A stretch of DNA of 64,000 nucleotides from Gammaproteobacteria bacterium (GTDB taxonomy: Bacteria; Pseudomonadota; Gammaproteobacteria; Steroidobacterales; Steroidobacteraceae): positions 1 through 64,000 of the forward strand of contig JAIBJM010000007.1 of assembly GCA_020029535.1 (NCBI GenBank), given 5' to 3'. The position numbers and the translations under genes were made by a program. Below, one piece after another: positions 46,727 through 55,760 of the stretch (the first letter of the stretch is position 1; every line of letters starts with the position of its first letter). The notes under the pieces were generated by a model. It worked only from the letters and a program-made list of their open reading frames with translations. It was not told the DNA's origin and ran no database searches.

Positions 46727-48994
46727 CTACACGGCAATGGCGGTAAACGGCGCGTCCGGCGGGTGAGGGCTGGCCGCGGCGGCGGCATACAGCGGCAACT
46801 GGGCCAGTACATCGGCCAGCAGCATCGGCTTGCCGATGGCGAAACCCTGACCATAGTCGACGCCCAGCTGGGCGACGCGCATGCGGATCTCATCGGTTTC
46901 CACATACTCGGCCACCGTGACCAGATTCATGGCGCGCGCCAGCTGGGCCACGGCCTGGATCATCGACTCGGCCTTGGGATCCTTGAGCACATCGCGCACG
47001 AAACTGCCGTCGATCTTCAGCATGCTGATGGGCAGCGAGCGCAGATAGGCCAGCGAACTGAGGCCGGTGCCGAAATCATCGAGCGCAATGCCGCAACCCA
47101 GCTTGCAAAGGCGCCGCATCAGCTCTTCGGCATGCTTCAGATTGCCCACCGCGGCGCTTTCAGTCAGCTCGAAGCACAGCGCAGCCGGATTGATGCCACT
47201 GGTCTGGATCAGCCCGGCCACATGGTCGGTGAAGCCTGCTTCGCGCAGCGACTGGCCGGAAAAATTGATGGTGAATATCACCGGGTCTTCGGCCAGCAGG
47301 TCGGCATGCGGCTTCAGCATTTCGATGGCCTGGCCGATCACCCAGCGATCGATCTCCGGCATGATCTGGTAGCGCTGCGCTGCTGACAGGAAGTGATCCG
47401 GTCCCACCGTCACGCCATCGGCATTGATCATGCGCAGCAGAATCTCGAAATGCGGCACGTGATGCCGCGTCGACAGCGGCGCCAGCAGCTGCGCGTTCAG
47501 CAGCAGCCGGTCTTCGACCATGGCCGTGCGCAGATCGCCAATGACGTTGATGTCGGTGAAGCGCTTGATGATGCTGGCGTCGGATTCCTCGAACACCTCG
47601 ACGCGATTGCGGCCGCGGTCGTTGGCCGCCTTGCAAGCCGTTTCGGCGGCAGCGAAGGCATGCGTGAACCCCTGGCAGCGCGCGTCCACGGCGGCCACAC
47701 CGATGCTGGCCGAAACCTGCATACTGCCATCGCCGATCTGCATGGAAATCTTCTCGACGCCCTGGCGCAACGCTTCGGCAAAGTTGCTGGCCACGTTCAG
47801 TTCGGCCAGAAACAGCAGCGCAAAGCGGTCACCGGAAATACGTGCGGCGATTGCGCCCGGCGGCAGACGCTGCCGGATCAGTTCGCCTACCTGCGTCAGC
47901 ACACGGTCGCCCACATGCATGCCGAAAGTGTCGTTGATGACATGCAACCGGTTCATGTCGAGGTACAACGCGCTCCAGCTGGAGCTGCCGCTGCGCGCCT
48001 TCAGCACGCTTTGCACGCGCTGTTCAAAGGCAGGACGGGTCAGCAGGCCGGTCAACGCGTCGTAGCTGTTGCTGATCATGGTGCCGACGCGTCGCGCCAC
48101 CAGTTCGGCCAGGCGCATATGCCGGGCCACGAACTCCGGTGCGTCATCGCGGCGGAACAGCGCCAGCACACCCATGGGCGTGCCGTCATTACGCAGCACC
48201 GGGCAGGACAGGATGCAGCAGCACGACGCCTTCTCGCCGCTCGTCAGCTTGACCCGGCTGGCAATCACGGCCTCGCGGCGCATCTGCGCCATCGACAGCA
48301 GATGACGATGTGCCTTGGCCACCAGCCCCGGATCCATCGCATCCTTTTCGCCGGCATGCACCAGCACCAGGTTCTTTTCCGGAACGATCAGTGCCGCCAG
48401 TCCCGCCGACATGTGTCGCGCGGCATTGGCAAGAATGTCCTTCAGGTCGTCGGCGGAATCGGCGTGGCGCTCGGCGCCGCTGCCAGCCACTTCCAGCAGC
48501 ATCGACAGGTCGCTGTCATGCGTGGCCACCGAATCCTGCAGATCGACGATTTCGCGGCGTGCCAGCAGCTCGCGTCGCAAGCACTCGATGGCCGGCCGCA
48601 CCAGCGCATGGAAGTAGCTGAACGGCCGCTGTTCGGCTTCGGTGCCGGCGCGACAGCGCACCGCCACCACGGCGAACACTTCGTGCTCCTCACCGTCGCG
48701 GCGCAGCCAGAACACATAGAGCGGCTCGCCTTCATCCGACTGCAGCTCTTCACCGGGTTGTCCCGGCTGCCGGGCAGCGGTGCTCAGTGATTCCCAGATC
48801 AGACGTCGCGTGGCCTGATCGATGGCCATCATCTCGCTGGACCAGCAGACTTCGGCGCGCACATTGAACACGCTGAGACCGCTCATGCGCGGCAGCAGCA
48901 CGCGCACCAGCTGCGCATAGGGATCGAGCGACGACCAGGTCACCGTCGAGGCAGTGTTGGCAGCGGAAGTGTCGTCGGTCATGGCTGGGGGCAT
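46727..48994 (-). CDS. GAF-like/degenerate GGDEF/EAL cyclic-di-GMP phosphodiesterase
   Basis: 755 aa from ATG 48994 (or 48982). An N-terminal region with a GAF-like segment (about residues 180-310) is followed by a GGDEF domain whose signature reads RISGDRFALLF, so it cannot make c-di-GMP, and an EAL domain with EIL, NFSGQSL, FELTES, DDFGTGLSSL and KIDGSFVR, keeping the metal and catalytic residues. Net activity should be c-di-GMP hydrolysis. No membrane helix. It separates envC from ctpA. Confidence 0.9.
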   Translation of the reverse strand: MPPAMTDDTSAANTASTVTWSSLDPYAQLVRVLLPRMSGLSVFNVRAEVCWSSEMMAIDQATRRLIWESLSTAARQPGQPGEELQSDEGEPLYVFWLRRDGEEHEVFAVVAVRCRAGTEAEQRPFSYFHALVRPAIECLRRELLARREIVDLQDSVATHDSDLSMLLEVAGSGAERHADSADDLKDILANAARHMSAGLAALIVPEKNLVLVHAGEKDAMDPGLVAKAHRHLLSMAQMRREAVIASRVKLTSGEKASCCCILSCPVLRNDGTPMGVLALFRRDDAPEFVARHMRLAELVARRVGTMISNSYDALTGLLTRPAFEQRVQSVLKARSGSSSWSALYLDMNRLHVINDTFGMHVGDRVLTQVGELIRQRLPPGAIAARISGDRFALLFLAELNVASNFAEALRQGVEKISMQIGDGSMQVSASIGVAAVDARCQGFTHAFAAAETACKAANDRGRNRVEVFEESDASIIKRFTDINVIGDLRTAMVEDRLLLNAQLLAPLSTRHHVPHFEILLRMINADGVTVGPDHFLSAAQRYQIMPEIDRWVIGQAIEMLKPHADLLAEDPVIFTINFSGQSLREAGFTDHVAGLIQTSGINPAALCFELTESAAVGNLKHAEELMRRLCKLGCGIALDDFGTGLSSLAYLRSLPISMLKIDGSFVRDVLKDPKAESMIQAVAQLARAMNLVTVAEYVETDEIRMRVAQLGVDYGQGFAIGKPMLLADVLAQLPLYAAAAASPHPPDAPFTAIAV

Positions 48995-49079
48995 CCGACG
49001 CCCAGAATCGTCGATCCCGGTCACCCAGGACCATGAACCGCGTCGCCTTTTCTTGTAGGTAGGGGACTTAGTGCGGGAA

Positions 49080-50234
49080 TCAGCCCGGGCCGGCGCGCCG
49101 GAACCAAGGCCTGGGGTCGATGGGTTTGCTGGCACGGCGGATCTCGAAGTAGAGCTCCGGGCGGGTGCGCCCGCCGGTATCCCCAGCCGAAGCGATCACC
49201 TCTCCGGCGCTGACATTCTCACCCACCGCCTTGTGCAGCTGGTCGTTGTAGCCATACAGGCTCAGGTACCCGTCGCCGTGATCGAGGATGGTCAGCAGGC
49301 CGAGCCCGGGCAGCCAGTCGGCGTACACCACCCGGCCAGCCGACACCGCTCGTACCGCTGCGGCCCGTTCGGTGGCGATGACCACACCGTCCCAGCGCAC
49401 GCCGGAGGCACGCTGCTCGCCATAGCGGGCCACCAGCCGCCCCGACACCGGCCACTCCAGCCGGCCGCGCAGTTTGCTGAAGGCCGTGTTCGTATCGGGC
49501 GGTGGCGCCGTGCGCAGCGAGCGTTCCAGCTCCCGCAGCAGTTTTTCCAGGTCAGCCTGCTGGGCGCGCAACCGTGTCAGGGCCTGGGTGCGCGACTGCG
49601 CTTCCCGCTGCAGCGTGGCCAACACCTTCTGCCGCTCATTGCGCCGGCCCTGCAGCTGTTCCAGCCGTGTCTGTCGCTGGCGCTGCAGCTCCGAGAGGCG
49701 CTCCTCGGTGGAACTCAGTTCGGCATCGATGGCATCGAGACGCACCAGGCGCTGCTGGATGGTGGCGATCTGCCCGGCGCGGGCGCGACCGAAGTAGCTG
49801 TAATAGCCCAGCATGCGACCGACGCGCGCCGGCTCGCGCTGGTTCAGCAGCAGTTTCAGCGGCTCGGTCTGGCCGATGGCATAGGCCACCCGCAGCTGGC
49901 TGGCCAACGCGGTCCGTTCGCCATCCAGCAACTGCTGCTCCTTCTGCCGCTCCTCGGTCAGGCGCGCACGCTGCGCGCTGCTTTCGCTCTGCTGCTCCTG
50001 CACGCTCTGCAGCTGTTGCCGGGCTTCACCCACCGACAGCTCGGCCTCGCGCAGATTGCGCGTGACGCGGTCGCGCTGCGCGGCATCACGGCCCAGTTCG
50101 CCGGTCAGCTTTTCAATGCGCTCGCGGATGGTCTGCAGTTGCTGTTCGGTCTGCCGCGCCGATGTTGCGGCTGCCAGTGGCATGGCGGTCAGCAAGGCCG
50201 CGATACAGGGCAAACAGCAACGCAAGAGGTTCAT
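49080..50234 (-). CDS. envC: murein hydrolase activator EnvC-like
   Basis: 384 aa. Signal peptide (LPCIAALLTAMPLAAA), a long coiled coil (about residues 26-255) and a C-terminal LytM/M23 domain in which the catalytic ligands are replaced (GVRWDGVVI, HGDGYLSLYGY, LYFEIR), as in EnvC. EnvC activates amidases at the septum. Neighbouring yibN-secB genes and ctpA keep the usual gammaproteobacterial order. Confidence 0.93.
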   Translation of the reverse strand: MNLLRCCLPCIAALLTAMPLAAATSARQTEQQLQTIRERIEKLTGELGRDAAQRDRVTRNLREAELSVGEARQQLQSVQEQQSESSAQRARLTEERQKEQQLLDGERTALASQLRVAYAIGQTEPLKLLLNQREPARVGRMLGYYSYFGRARAGQIATIQQRLVRLDAIDAELSSTEERLSELQRQRQTRLEQLQGRRNERQKVLATLQREAQSRTQALTRLRAQQADLEKLLRELERSLRTAPPPDTNTAFSKLRGRLEWPVSGRLVARYGEQRASGVRWDGVVIATERAAAVRAVSAGRVVYADWLPGLGLLTILDHGDGYLSLYGYNDQLHKAVGENVSAGEVIASAGDTGGRTRPELYFEIRRASKPIDPRPWFRRAGPG

Positions 50235-50258
50235 GGCAAAAGTCTAGCGCAGCAGGGC

Positions 50259-50264
50259 TATAAT
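50259..50264 (+). promoter_or_regulatory. -10 element of the yibN-grxC-secB-gpsA operon
   Basis: A perfect TATAAT lies 44 bases before the yibN ATG; no strong -35 is seen. A short hairpin GCCCTG-AAAA-CAGGGC follows in the leader. Confidence 0.5.
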
Positions 50265-50307
50265 GCGCGGCCCTGAAAACAGGGCAATGCATGGATCAGA
50301 GGCCGTC

Positions 50308-50730
50308 ATGGCGCAGTTGCTGCAATACATCGCCAATCATCCGTGGCTGTCCGGCTTCGCACTGGTGGCTGCGACGGCGGTGCTGATCTATGAATCGCGC
50401 GCCCGGATACAGAACGAGAATTCGGTCAGCCCGCAGGAAGCGGTGCGGCTGATGAACCAGGGGGCCGCGCTGCTGGATGTGCGTACCAGCGAGGAATTCG
50501 CCGGCGGTCATGTGCGCGGCGCGCGCAACCAGCCGCTGGCGTTGCTGGGCGAGGCCGAGGACAAGCTGAAGAAGCACAAGGACAAGCCGGTCATCGTCTG
50601 CTGCGACCGCGGTTCGCTGGCGTCCACGGCGGTTCGCGTGCTCGGCAAGCAGGGCTTCACCAAGGTATTCAACCTGCGCGGCGGCCTGACGGCCTGGCGC
50701 ACCGAGAACCTGCCGCTGGTGCGCGACTGA
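50308..50730 (+). CDS. yibN: membrane-anchored rhodanese-like protein YibN
   Basis: 140 aa from ATG 50308 with AGAGG upstream. One N-terminal membrane helix (GFALVAATAVLIYESRARI) and a rhodanese domain with LLDVRTSEEFAGGHVRGARN and the active Cys in VIVCCDRGSLAS. It probably moves sulfur or acts as an accessory of membrane insertion; the E. coli homologue lies at the same place. First gene of the secB operon. Confidence 0.92.
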   Translation: MAQLLQYIANHPWLSGFALVAATAVLIYESRARIQNENSVSPQEAVRLMNQGAALLDVRTSEEFAGGHVRGARNQPLALLGEAEDKLKKHKDKPVIVCCDRGSLASTAVRVLGKQGFTKVFNLRGGLTAWRTENLPLVRD

Positions 50731-50733
50731 CGG

Positions 50734-50997
50734 ATGGGCGCCGCGCCGGTCGTGATGTACACCCGTTCGTGGTGTCCCTACTGCCACCGCGCACGCGCCC
50801 TGCTCGAACGCCGTGGCGCGCGCTTCGAGGAGATCGACATTGAGGAACATCCGGAACGGGCAGCCGAGATGATTGCGCGCAGCGGCCGGCGCGCGGTGCC
50901 GCAGATTTTCATCGGCGATCGCCATGTGGGCGGCTCCGATGATCTGCATGCGCTGGATGCCGCCGGCGAACTCGAGCCCCTGCTGCGCGCCGGCTAG
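50734..50997 (+). CDS. grxC: glutaredoxin 3
   Basis: 87 aa with active site CPYC (YTRSWCPYCHRA), the cis-Pro region RAVPQIFI and GGSDDLHAL for glutathione binding. A dithiol glutaredoxin reducing disulfides such as in ribonucleotide reductase. Three bases after yibN. Confidence 0.95.
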   Translation: MGAAPVVMYTRSWCPYCHRARALLERRGARFEEIDIEEHPERAAEMIARSGRRAVPQIFIGDRHVGGSDDLHALDAAGELEPLLRAG

Positions 50998-51056
50998 AAT
51001 CCCTGCGGCCTTATTTTCACAGACAGACCCTTACAGCAATCACCAGGAACACCATC

Positions 51057-51536
51057 ATGACCGAAGCTGCTGCCACCGATAGCCAGAACAACCAGCCTGC
51101 CGCCGCCCAGCTGGCACTGCAGGCGGTGTACATCAAGGACTGCTCCTTCGAGTCTCCGCAGGGTCCGCGGCTCAATGGCGAGTGGAATCCGCAGATCGGT
51201 CTGGATCTGAACACCGCGGTGAATCCGATCGACGGCGACCTGCGCGAAGTGGTGTTGACGGTGACGGTGTCGGCCAAGCAGGGCGACCGCACCGTGTTCC
51301 TGATCGAGGTGAAGCAGGCCGGTGCCTTCGTGATGCAGAACCTCTCGCAGGAAGACTTCAAGCGTGCCGCCGGTGTCATCTGCCCTGGCGTGCTGTTCCC
51401 GTATGCGCGCGCGGTGGTCTCGAACCTGATCAGCCAGGGCGGCTTCCCGCAGCTGCTGCTGCCGCCGGTCAACTTCGAAGCGCTGTACACCGCCAGCAGC
51501 GACGCCGCCGCAGCGGCCACCGCCACCAAGAACTGA
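51057..51536 (+). CDS. secB: protein-export chaperone SecB
   Basis: 159 aa. QAVYIKDCSFESPQGP and the TVTVSAKQGDRTVFLIEVKQAG and PYARAVVSNLISQGGFPQLLLPPVNF motifs are those of SecB. The tetramer keeps preproteins unfolded and hands them to SecA. Its stop overlaps the gpsA ATG (TGATG). Confidence 0.97.
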   Translation: MTEAAATDSQNNQPAAAQLALQAVYIKDCSFESPQGPRLNGEWNPQIGLDLNTAVNPIDGDLREVVLTVTVSAKQGDRTVFLIEVKQAGAFVMQNLSQEDFKRAAGVICPGVLFPYARAVVSNLISQGGFPQLLLPPVNFEALYTASSDAAAAATATKN

Positions 51537-52555
51537 TGAGCACCAGCGCCGCGGCCGCCGCAGAGATCGCCGTGCTCGGCGCGGGTTCCTGGGGCACGGC
51601 GCTGGCGATCCAGTGCGCGCGGGCCGGCGCCGCGACACGGCTGTGGGGCCGGGATGCCGCGTTGATGCGTGACATGGCCCGCGATCGCTGCAATCGCCGC
51701 TACCTGGCTGATGCGCCGTTTCCGGAACGCCTGCAGGTGGTGGAGGATCTGGCCGCTGCGCTGGCCGGCGTCAACGACGTGCTGGTGGCGGTGCCCAGCG
51801 ACGGCTTCCGGGAGCAGCTGCAACAGCTGCGTCCGCTGCTGCGGCCCGAACAGCGGCTGTGCTGGGCCACCAAGGGATTCGAGATCGTCAGCGGCAAGCT
51901 GCCGCATCAGGTGGTCGGCGAAATCTTCGGCGCCGAACGACCCACCGCCGTGCTCTCCGGACCCACCTTCGCGCATGAGGTGGGCCAGGGATTGCCCACT
52001 GCCATGACCATTGCCTCGCTCGATGCGGATTACGCCGCCTCGCTGGCGCATGACATTTCATCGGAAAATTTCCGCGCCTACACCTCCACCGACATCACCG
52101 GCGTCGAGGTCGGCGGTGCGGTGAAGAATGTCATCGCCATCGGCGCCGGCATGCTCGATGGCCTGGGCTTCGGCGCCAACTCGCGCATTGCGCTGATCAC
52201 GCGCGGACTGATGGAGATGACGCGTCTGGGCATCGCACTGGGTGCGCGGCGCGAAACCTTCATGGGCCTGGCTGGTCTCGGCGATCTGGTGCTGACCTGC
52301 ACCGACGATCATTCGCGCAACCGGCGTTTCGGGCTGATGCTGGCGCGCGGCCGCAGCGTGGATCAGGCGCGTCATGAAATCGGTCAGGTGGTCGAGGGCT
52401 ATCACGCTGCGCGCGCCCTGCAATCGGTGGCGGCGCGCGAACGGGTCTCGATGCCGATTGCCGAAGGCATTCACGGCGTGCTGTATCACCATCTCGAAGT
52501 CAATCAGGTGGTGCGCGGTCTGATGACGCAGCCGATCGGACCGGAGTTCGATTAG
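51536..52555 (+). CDS. gpsA: glycerol-3-phosphate dehydrogenase (NAD(P)+)
   Basis: 339 aa from ATG 51536; the 457-aa track ORF starts inside secB. NAD(P) loop VLGAGSWGTALA, the catalytic Lys in VGGAVKNVIAIGAGM, and the substrate segment TCTDDHSRNRRFG. It makes sn-glycerol-3-phosphate for phospholipids. End of the yibN-grxC-secB-gpsA operon; cysE, often next, is absent. Confidence 0.97.
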   Translation: MSTSAAAAAEIAVLGAGSWGTALAIQCARAGAATRLWGRDAALMRDMARDRCNRRYLADAPFPERLQVVEDLAAALAGVNDVLVAVPSDGFREQLQQLRPLLRPEQRLCWATKGFEIVSGKLPHQVVGEIFGAERPTAVLSGPTFAHEVGQGLPTAMTIASLDADYAASLAHDISSENFRAYTSTDITGVEVGGAVKNVIAIGAGMLDGLGFGANSRIALITRGLMEMTRLGIALGARRETFMGLAGLGDLVLTCTDDHSRNRRFGLMLARGRSVDQARHEIGQVVEGYHAARALQSVAARERVSMPIAEGIHGVLYHHLEVNQVVRGLMTQPIGPEFD

Positions 52556-52585
52556 CGCTGGCCTGCGCCGGCCTTCGCGAGGGCT

Positions 52586-52924
52586 TCAGGCGGTCAGTTT
52601 GAGCAATCCGAACAGCACACCTGCACACGCGATTGCTACGGAACCCAGTTTGACTGTCAGCTGCGATTGCAGCTTGTCCATCTTCTGTTCGAGTCCGTCG
52701 CGGACGTGGTGCAGGCTGCCTTTGAGTGCTTCCACGTCCTTTGACAGCAATTCAAATTTTGATGCCATTTCCTGCCGGACCAGCCTCATCTCAGCACTGA
52801 ACTCGCTGCGCGTGACCAACTGGGCGAGCGCGTCCTGCTCCATCGCGTCGATGACGGCACGAGCCTTGTCATTGGGGACGTTGATGCTCACCAGCGCATC
52901 ATACAGCGAGTACAAAACGCCCAT
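52586..52924 (-). CDS. DUF1640-like coiled-coil membrane protein
   Basis: 112 aa from ATG 52924 (MGVLYSLYDALVSINVPNDKA). A helical head (VIDAMEQDALAQLVTRSEFSA), a coiled coil and a C-terminal hydrophobic helix (VAIACAGVLFGLLKL) match bacterial DUF1640/CCDC90-like proteins. Likely anchored in the inner membrane; role unknown. It converges with gpsA. Confidence 0.7.
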   Translation of the reverse strand: MGVLYSLYDALVSINVPNDKARAVIDAMEQDALAQLVTRSEFSAEMRLVRQEMASKFELLSKDVEALKGSLHHVRDGLEQKMDKLQSQLTVKLGSVAIACAGVLFGLLKLTA

Positions 52925-53137
52925 GATCCCGCTCTCCACAATTGCTCTCGAACCGGGGATTCTCCGCTGGCGGAAGATCTTGTTCACCGCGCAAATCTCC
53001 GGCGTTTAGCCAAAAATCGACCACCTGCCGGGATTCACTCGGCCTGGATCTATGCGCAGCGTGTTCGCACCGCGTTGAGGGAGCGGTGGGCATGTGGTCA
53101 AATCAATGCGAAGAAGAGCGGCAGGGTTGGTGGAGTT

Positions 53138-53722
53138 ATGCACCAAATTCAATGCAGATGCGGCGCCATACGCGGTCAAATTCACGATACGGGAACCTGC
53201 AATCGGGTCGTTTGTTACTGCTCCGATTGTCAAGCCTTCGCGAAATTTCTCGGCAAGTCCGACGAAGTGCTGGATGTACATGGTGGGACTGAAATCGTGC
53301 AAGTAGCTCAGCCGCGCCTGATCTTTTCACAAGGTCAAGAGCATCTCGCCGCAGTGCGGCTCAGCGAGAAAGGCATGGTTCGGTGGTATGCGGCATGCTG
53401 CAAGACACCTATTGGGAACACCATGCTCGACCCTAAAGTCTCCTTCATTGGTCTTATTCACTCATCGCTCGATCGCTCTAAAATGGACATGGACTTCGGA
53501 AAAAACGTTGCCCGAGTGAATACCGATGCAGCGCTTGGAGAGCCGAAGCCGAAGCAGAGGGGACTTCTCGGCGTCATCCTGCGATTTCTCTGGCTCGTTT
53601 TCTCAACGCGCATAGGCGGTCGGTACAGGAAATCGCAGCTATTCAATGAGTCTGGTGCCCCCGTCGTACGTCAAACGGTACTTACTGCCGAAGAACTCGG
53701 GCACTTGAAGAGTGCCGTATAA
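53138..53722 (+). CDS. DUF6151/GFA-like zinc-fold protein
   Basis: 194 aa from ATG 53138 (MHQIQCRCGAIRGQI); the track start 53075 is less fitting. CRCGAIRG, CYCSDCQAFAKFL and the later CCKTPIGN supply Cys ligands like the GFA fold of glutathione-dependent formaldehyde-activating enzymes. Activity not predictable. Lower GC than its neighbours; its stop lies within an attC-like core, so it may be a gene cassette. Confidence 0.75.
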   Translation: MHQIQCRCGAIRGQIHDTGTCNRVVCYCSDCQAFAKFLGKSDEVLDVHGGTEIVQVAQPRLIFSQGQEHLAAVRLSEKGMVRWYAACCKTPIGNTMLDPKVSFIGLIHSSLDRSKMDMDFGKNVARVNTDAALGEPKPKQRGLLGVILRFLWLVFSTRIGGRYRKSQLFNESGAPVVRQTVLTAEELGHLKSAV

Positions 53723-53779
53723 CATGGCGCTCAAGCGGCACAGTCGCTATCGTGCCCGCCCCTTAAGCTTTACATTAGT
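53717..53779 (+). repeat. degenerate attC-like site
   Basis: GTATAAC, then CGCTCAAGCGG, and CCTTAAGC before ATTAGTA follow the 59-base-element layout, but the right core departs from GTTRRRY. The stop of the preceding gene lies in the left core. Confidence 0.35.
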
Positions 53780-53816
53780 AGGCGGCACTACACGCGCCTG
53801 CAACCAATCAACAACC

Positions 53817-54236
53817 ATGCAAAGCAACAGCAAGATTGTCCTCCGCTTCATGGAGGAAGTTCTAAATCAGGGAAATATCGACTCCACCGGCCAGTTCTTT
53901 TGGGAGGACATGGTGGAGCAGGTTCCGTTTCCCGGTCAGGGTCCGGGCGTGGAGGGTTTGAAAGATGTCCTGCGCGGGATGCGCGCCGCTTTTCCAGATA
54001 TGCACTGGTCGATCGAGGAACAGATGGCCGATGGCGACAGGGTGCTGACCCGCTTCGAGTGGACGGGCACCCACCGGGGCGAATTTCTCGGCGTGCCCGC
54101 CACGGGGCGCCCCGTCAAGGTCTGGGGCACGGTCATTGACCGGTTTCAGGATGGCAAAATCAAGGACACGCGCCTCATCATGGACGCGCTCGGGTTGATG
54201 GTGCAGCTCGGCGTGTTTCCCCCGCCGAAGGCATGA
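53817..54236 (+). CDS. SnoaL-like polyketide-cyclase-fold protein
   Basis: 139 aa from ATG 53817. NTF2-like fold: VLRFMEEVLNQGNIDS, then GVEGLKDVLRGMRAAFPDMHWSIEEQ and RFEWTGTHRGEFLGVPATGRPV, the pattern of ester cyclase/SnoaL proteins in many soil bacteria. It binds small substrates; no specific reaction can be assigned. A single gene with no obvious operon partner. Confidence 0.85.
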   Translation: MQSNSKIVLRFMEEVLNQGNIDSTGQFFWEDMVEQVPFPGQGPGVEGLKDVLRGMRAAFPDMHWSIEEQMADGDRVLTRFEWTGTHRGEFLGVPATGRPVKVWGTVIDRFQDGKIKDTRLIMDALGLMVQLGVFPPPKA

Positions 54237-54359
54237 CCGCAAAGCCGCCTATCGTCACTGCAGCTGCAGCGAACCCAGTCATCGCGTCCAGGTTGCAATC
54301 GAACGCCCTCGTGGGCCGGGTCGCTGAGCTTGGGTCGTTGGCCTTCAAGGACCAATGCG

Positions 54360-55001
54360 ATGCTTAAACAACGCGGTGAAAAAACAGCCAACGGGAAGTG
54401 GTTTACTCCTTCGGCAGAACGCAACAAGGGCCCGATACTCGATGTGCTTGCGCGCGTTCTACCCCGCCCCGGCCTGGTGTTGGAGATCGCCAGCGGCACG
54501 GGGCAGCACGTTGTGCATTTCGCCAAAGCGCTCTCAGATCTCACCTGGCAGCCGTCCGATCCAGATGCGGAGCTTCGAGAGTCTGTTGCCCTGCGGGTTC
54601 GGGAGGAACAGCGAGCCAAAGTCAATAGCCCCATTGACCTTGATGTGACCAGGCTTCCTTGGCCTTTGCAAACGGCGGATGCGGTGGTCGCCATTAACCT
54701 GATTCACGTCGCGCCGCGGTCCGCGACGCTCGCATTGTTCGAAGGTGCGAAGGCTTTGCTTTCCGCAGAGCAGGTTCTGTTCCTGTACGGCCCCTACCGT
54801 CGATTCGGTCACCATACTTCAGAGGGTAATGCGCAGTTCGATCTTGATCTTCGTGCGCACAATCCCGAGTGGGGCCTTCGCGACCTGGAGACTGTGTCAG
54901 ACGTTGCCGCTGGCGCCGGATTCGTACTGGCCGAGACTGTCGAGATGCCCGCCAACAACTTCAGTCTGGTTTTCAAACGACGTGAGCGGCCAGAGAGATA
55001 G
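54360..55001 (+). CDS. DUF938-family SAM-dependent methyltransferase
   Basis: 213 aa from ATG 54360. KWFTPSAERNKGPILDVLARVLP at the start, motif I LEIASGTGQHVVHFA, and AVVAINLIHVAP identify DUF938. Class I methyltransferase fold with unknown substrate. Stands alone, before the second vapBC locus. Confidence 0.88.
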   Translation: MLKQRGEKTANGKWFTPSAERNKGPILDVLARVLPRPGLVLEIASGTGQHVVHFAKALSDLTWQPSDPDAELRESVALRVREEQRAKVNSPIDLDVTRLPWPLQTADAVVAINLIHVAPRSATLALFEGAKALLSAEQVLFLYGPYRRFGHHTSEGNAQFDLDLRAHNPEWGLRDLETVSDVAAGAGFVLAETVEMPANNFSLVFKRRERPER

Positions 55002-55036
55002 GTGACAGTCGCCGCACGGGCCGCGGTGCCGATTGA

Positions 55037-55068
55037 CATCATGATGTTCTGCTCATAGCATCATGATG
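55037..55068 (+). promoter_or_regulatory. paired operator of the second vapBC operon
   Basis: The 10-base palindrome CATCATGATG occurs twice, at 55037-55046 and 55059-55068, 22 bases apart (about two helical turns), and the second overlaps the GTG start. This fits cooperative VapB/VapBC binding and self-repression. Confidence 0.65.
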
Positions 55069-55316
55069 TGCGTACTACCCTGACCATCGATGATGATGTG
55101 GCTGCCCGCCTCGCGGCGGAAGCACGCCGCAGCGGCCGGCCATTCAAGGTGCTGGTCAATGAAGTCCTGCGCGCCGGTCTGGCGAAACAGAGGCCGACAC
55201 AGCGACCCCAGCGATTTCAGGTCGAACCGCATGATTTGGGTGGTCTGCGGCCGGGGCTGTCGCTGGACAAGATCGGCACCTTGCTGGAGGAGATCGAAGG
55301 CACGCAGCATCGATGA
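55068..55316 (+). CDS. vapB: ribbon-helix-helix antitoxin (VapB-type)
   Basis: 82 aa from GTG 55068. MRTTLTIDDDVAARLAAEARRSG is a ribbon-helix-helix DNA-binding start; the tail (FQVEPHDLGGLRPGLSLDKI) should wrap the toxin. It overlaps the PIN gene by four bases. Autoregulation is supported by the tandem palindromes at its start. Confidence 0.88.
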   Translation: MRTTLTIDDDVAARLAAEARRSGRPFKVLVNEVLRAGLAKQRPTQRPQRFQVEPHDLGGLRPGLSLDKIGTLLEEIEGTQHR

Positions 55317-55741
55317 TCGTGGTGGACGCCAATGTGCTGCTGTATGCCTATGACACCAGTTCGCCATCACATGCGACCTGTCGCGACTGGTTCAACGACG
55401 CCCTCAATGGTCACGAGCAGATCGGCCTGCCATGGCAGACGTTGCTCGCCTTCGTACGCATCTCGACAAACCCGCGCGCATTCAGGATGCCGCTGTCGGC
55501 GGCACGGGCCTGCGATATCGTCTCTGCCTGGCTGGACCGCCCACAGGTGATCGTGCCCGCTGCCGGGGACAATTTCTGGCCGTTGTGTCGCCAGCAGATC
55601 GAGGCCGCGAAAGTCAGTGGTCCTACGATCACCGATGCAGCATTAGCGGCCATTGCACTGGAACACGGCGCCACGCTCTGCACCACGGATCGTGATTTCC
55701 ACCGCTTTGACGGTCTGAAGTTGCTCGACCCGACCAGATAA
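55313..55741 (+). CDS. vapC: VapC-type PIN-domain toxin ribonuclease
   Basis: 142 aa PIN domain with VVDANVLLYAYDTSS, the Glu/Asp positions near TDAALAAIALEHG, and CTTDRDFHRF at the end, all acidic ligands present. It belongs to the larger VapC group with a central WQTLLAFVRISTNPRAF segment. The antitoxin start is coupled. Distinct in sequence from the 13.8-kb VapC. Confidence 0.92.
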   Translation: MIVVDANVLLYAYDTSSPSHATCRDWFNDALNGHEQIGLPWQTLLAFVRISTNPRAFRMPLSAARACDIVSAWLDRPQVIVPAAGDNFWPLCRQQIEAAKVSGPTITDAALAAIALEHGATLCTTDRDFHRFDGLKLLDPTR

Positions 55742-55760
55742 CGCGCCGTCGCGGCGTGCG

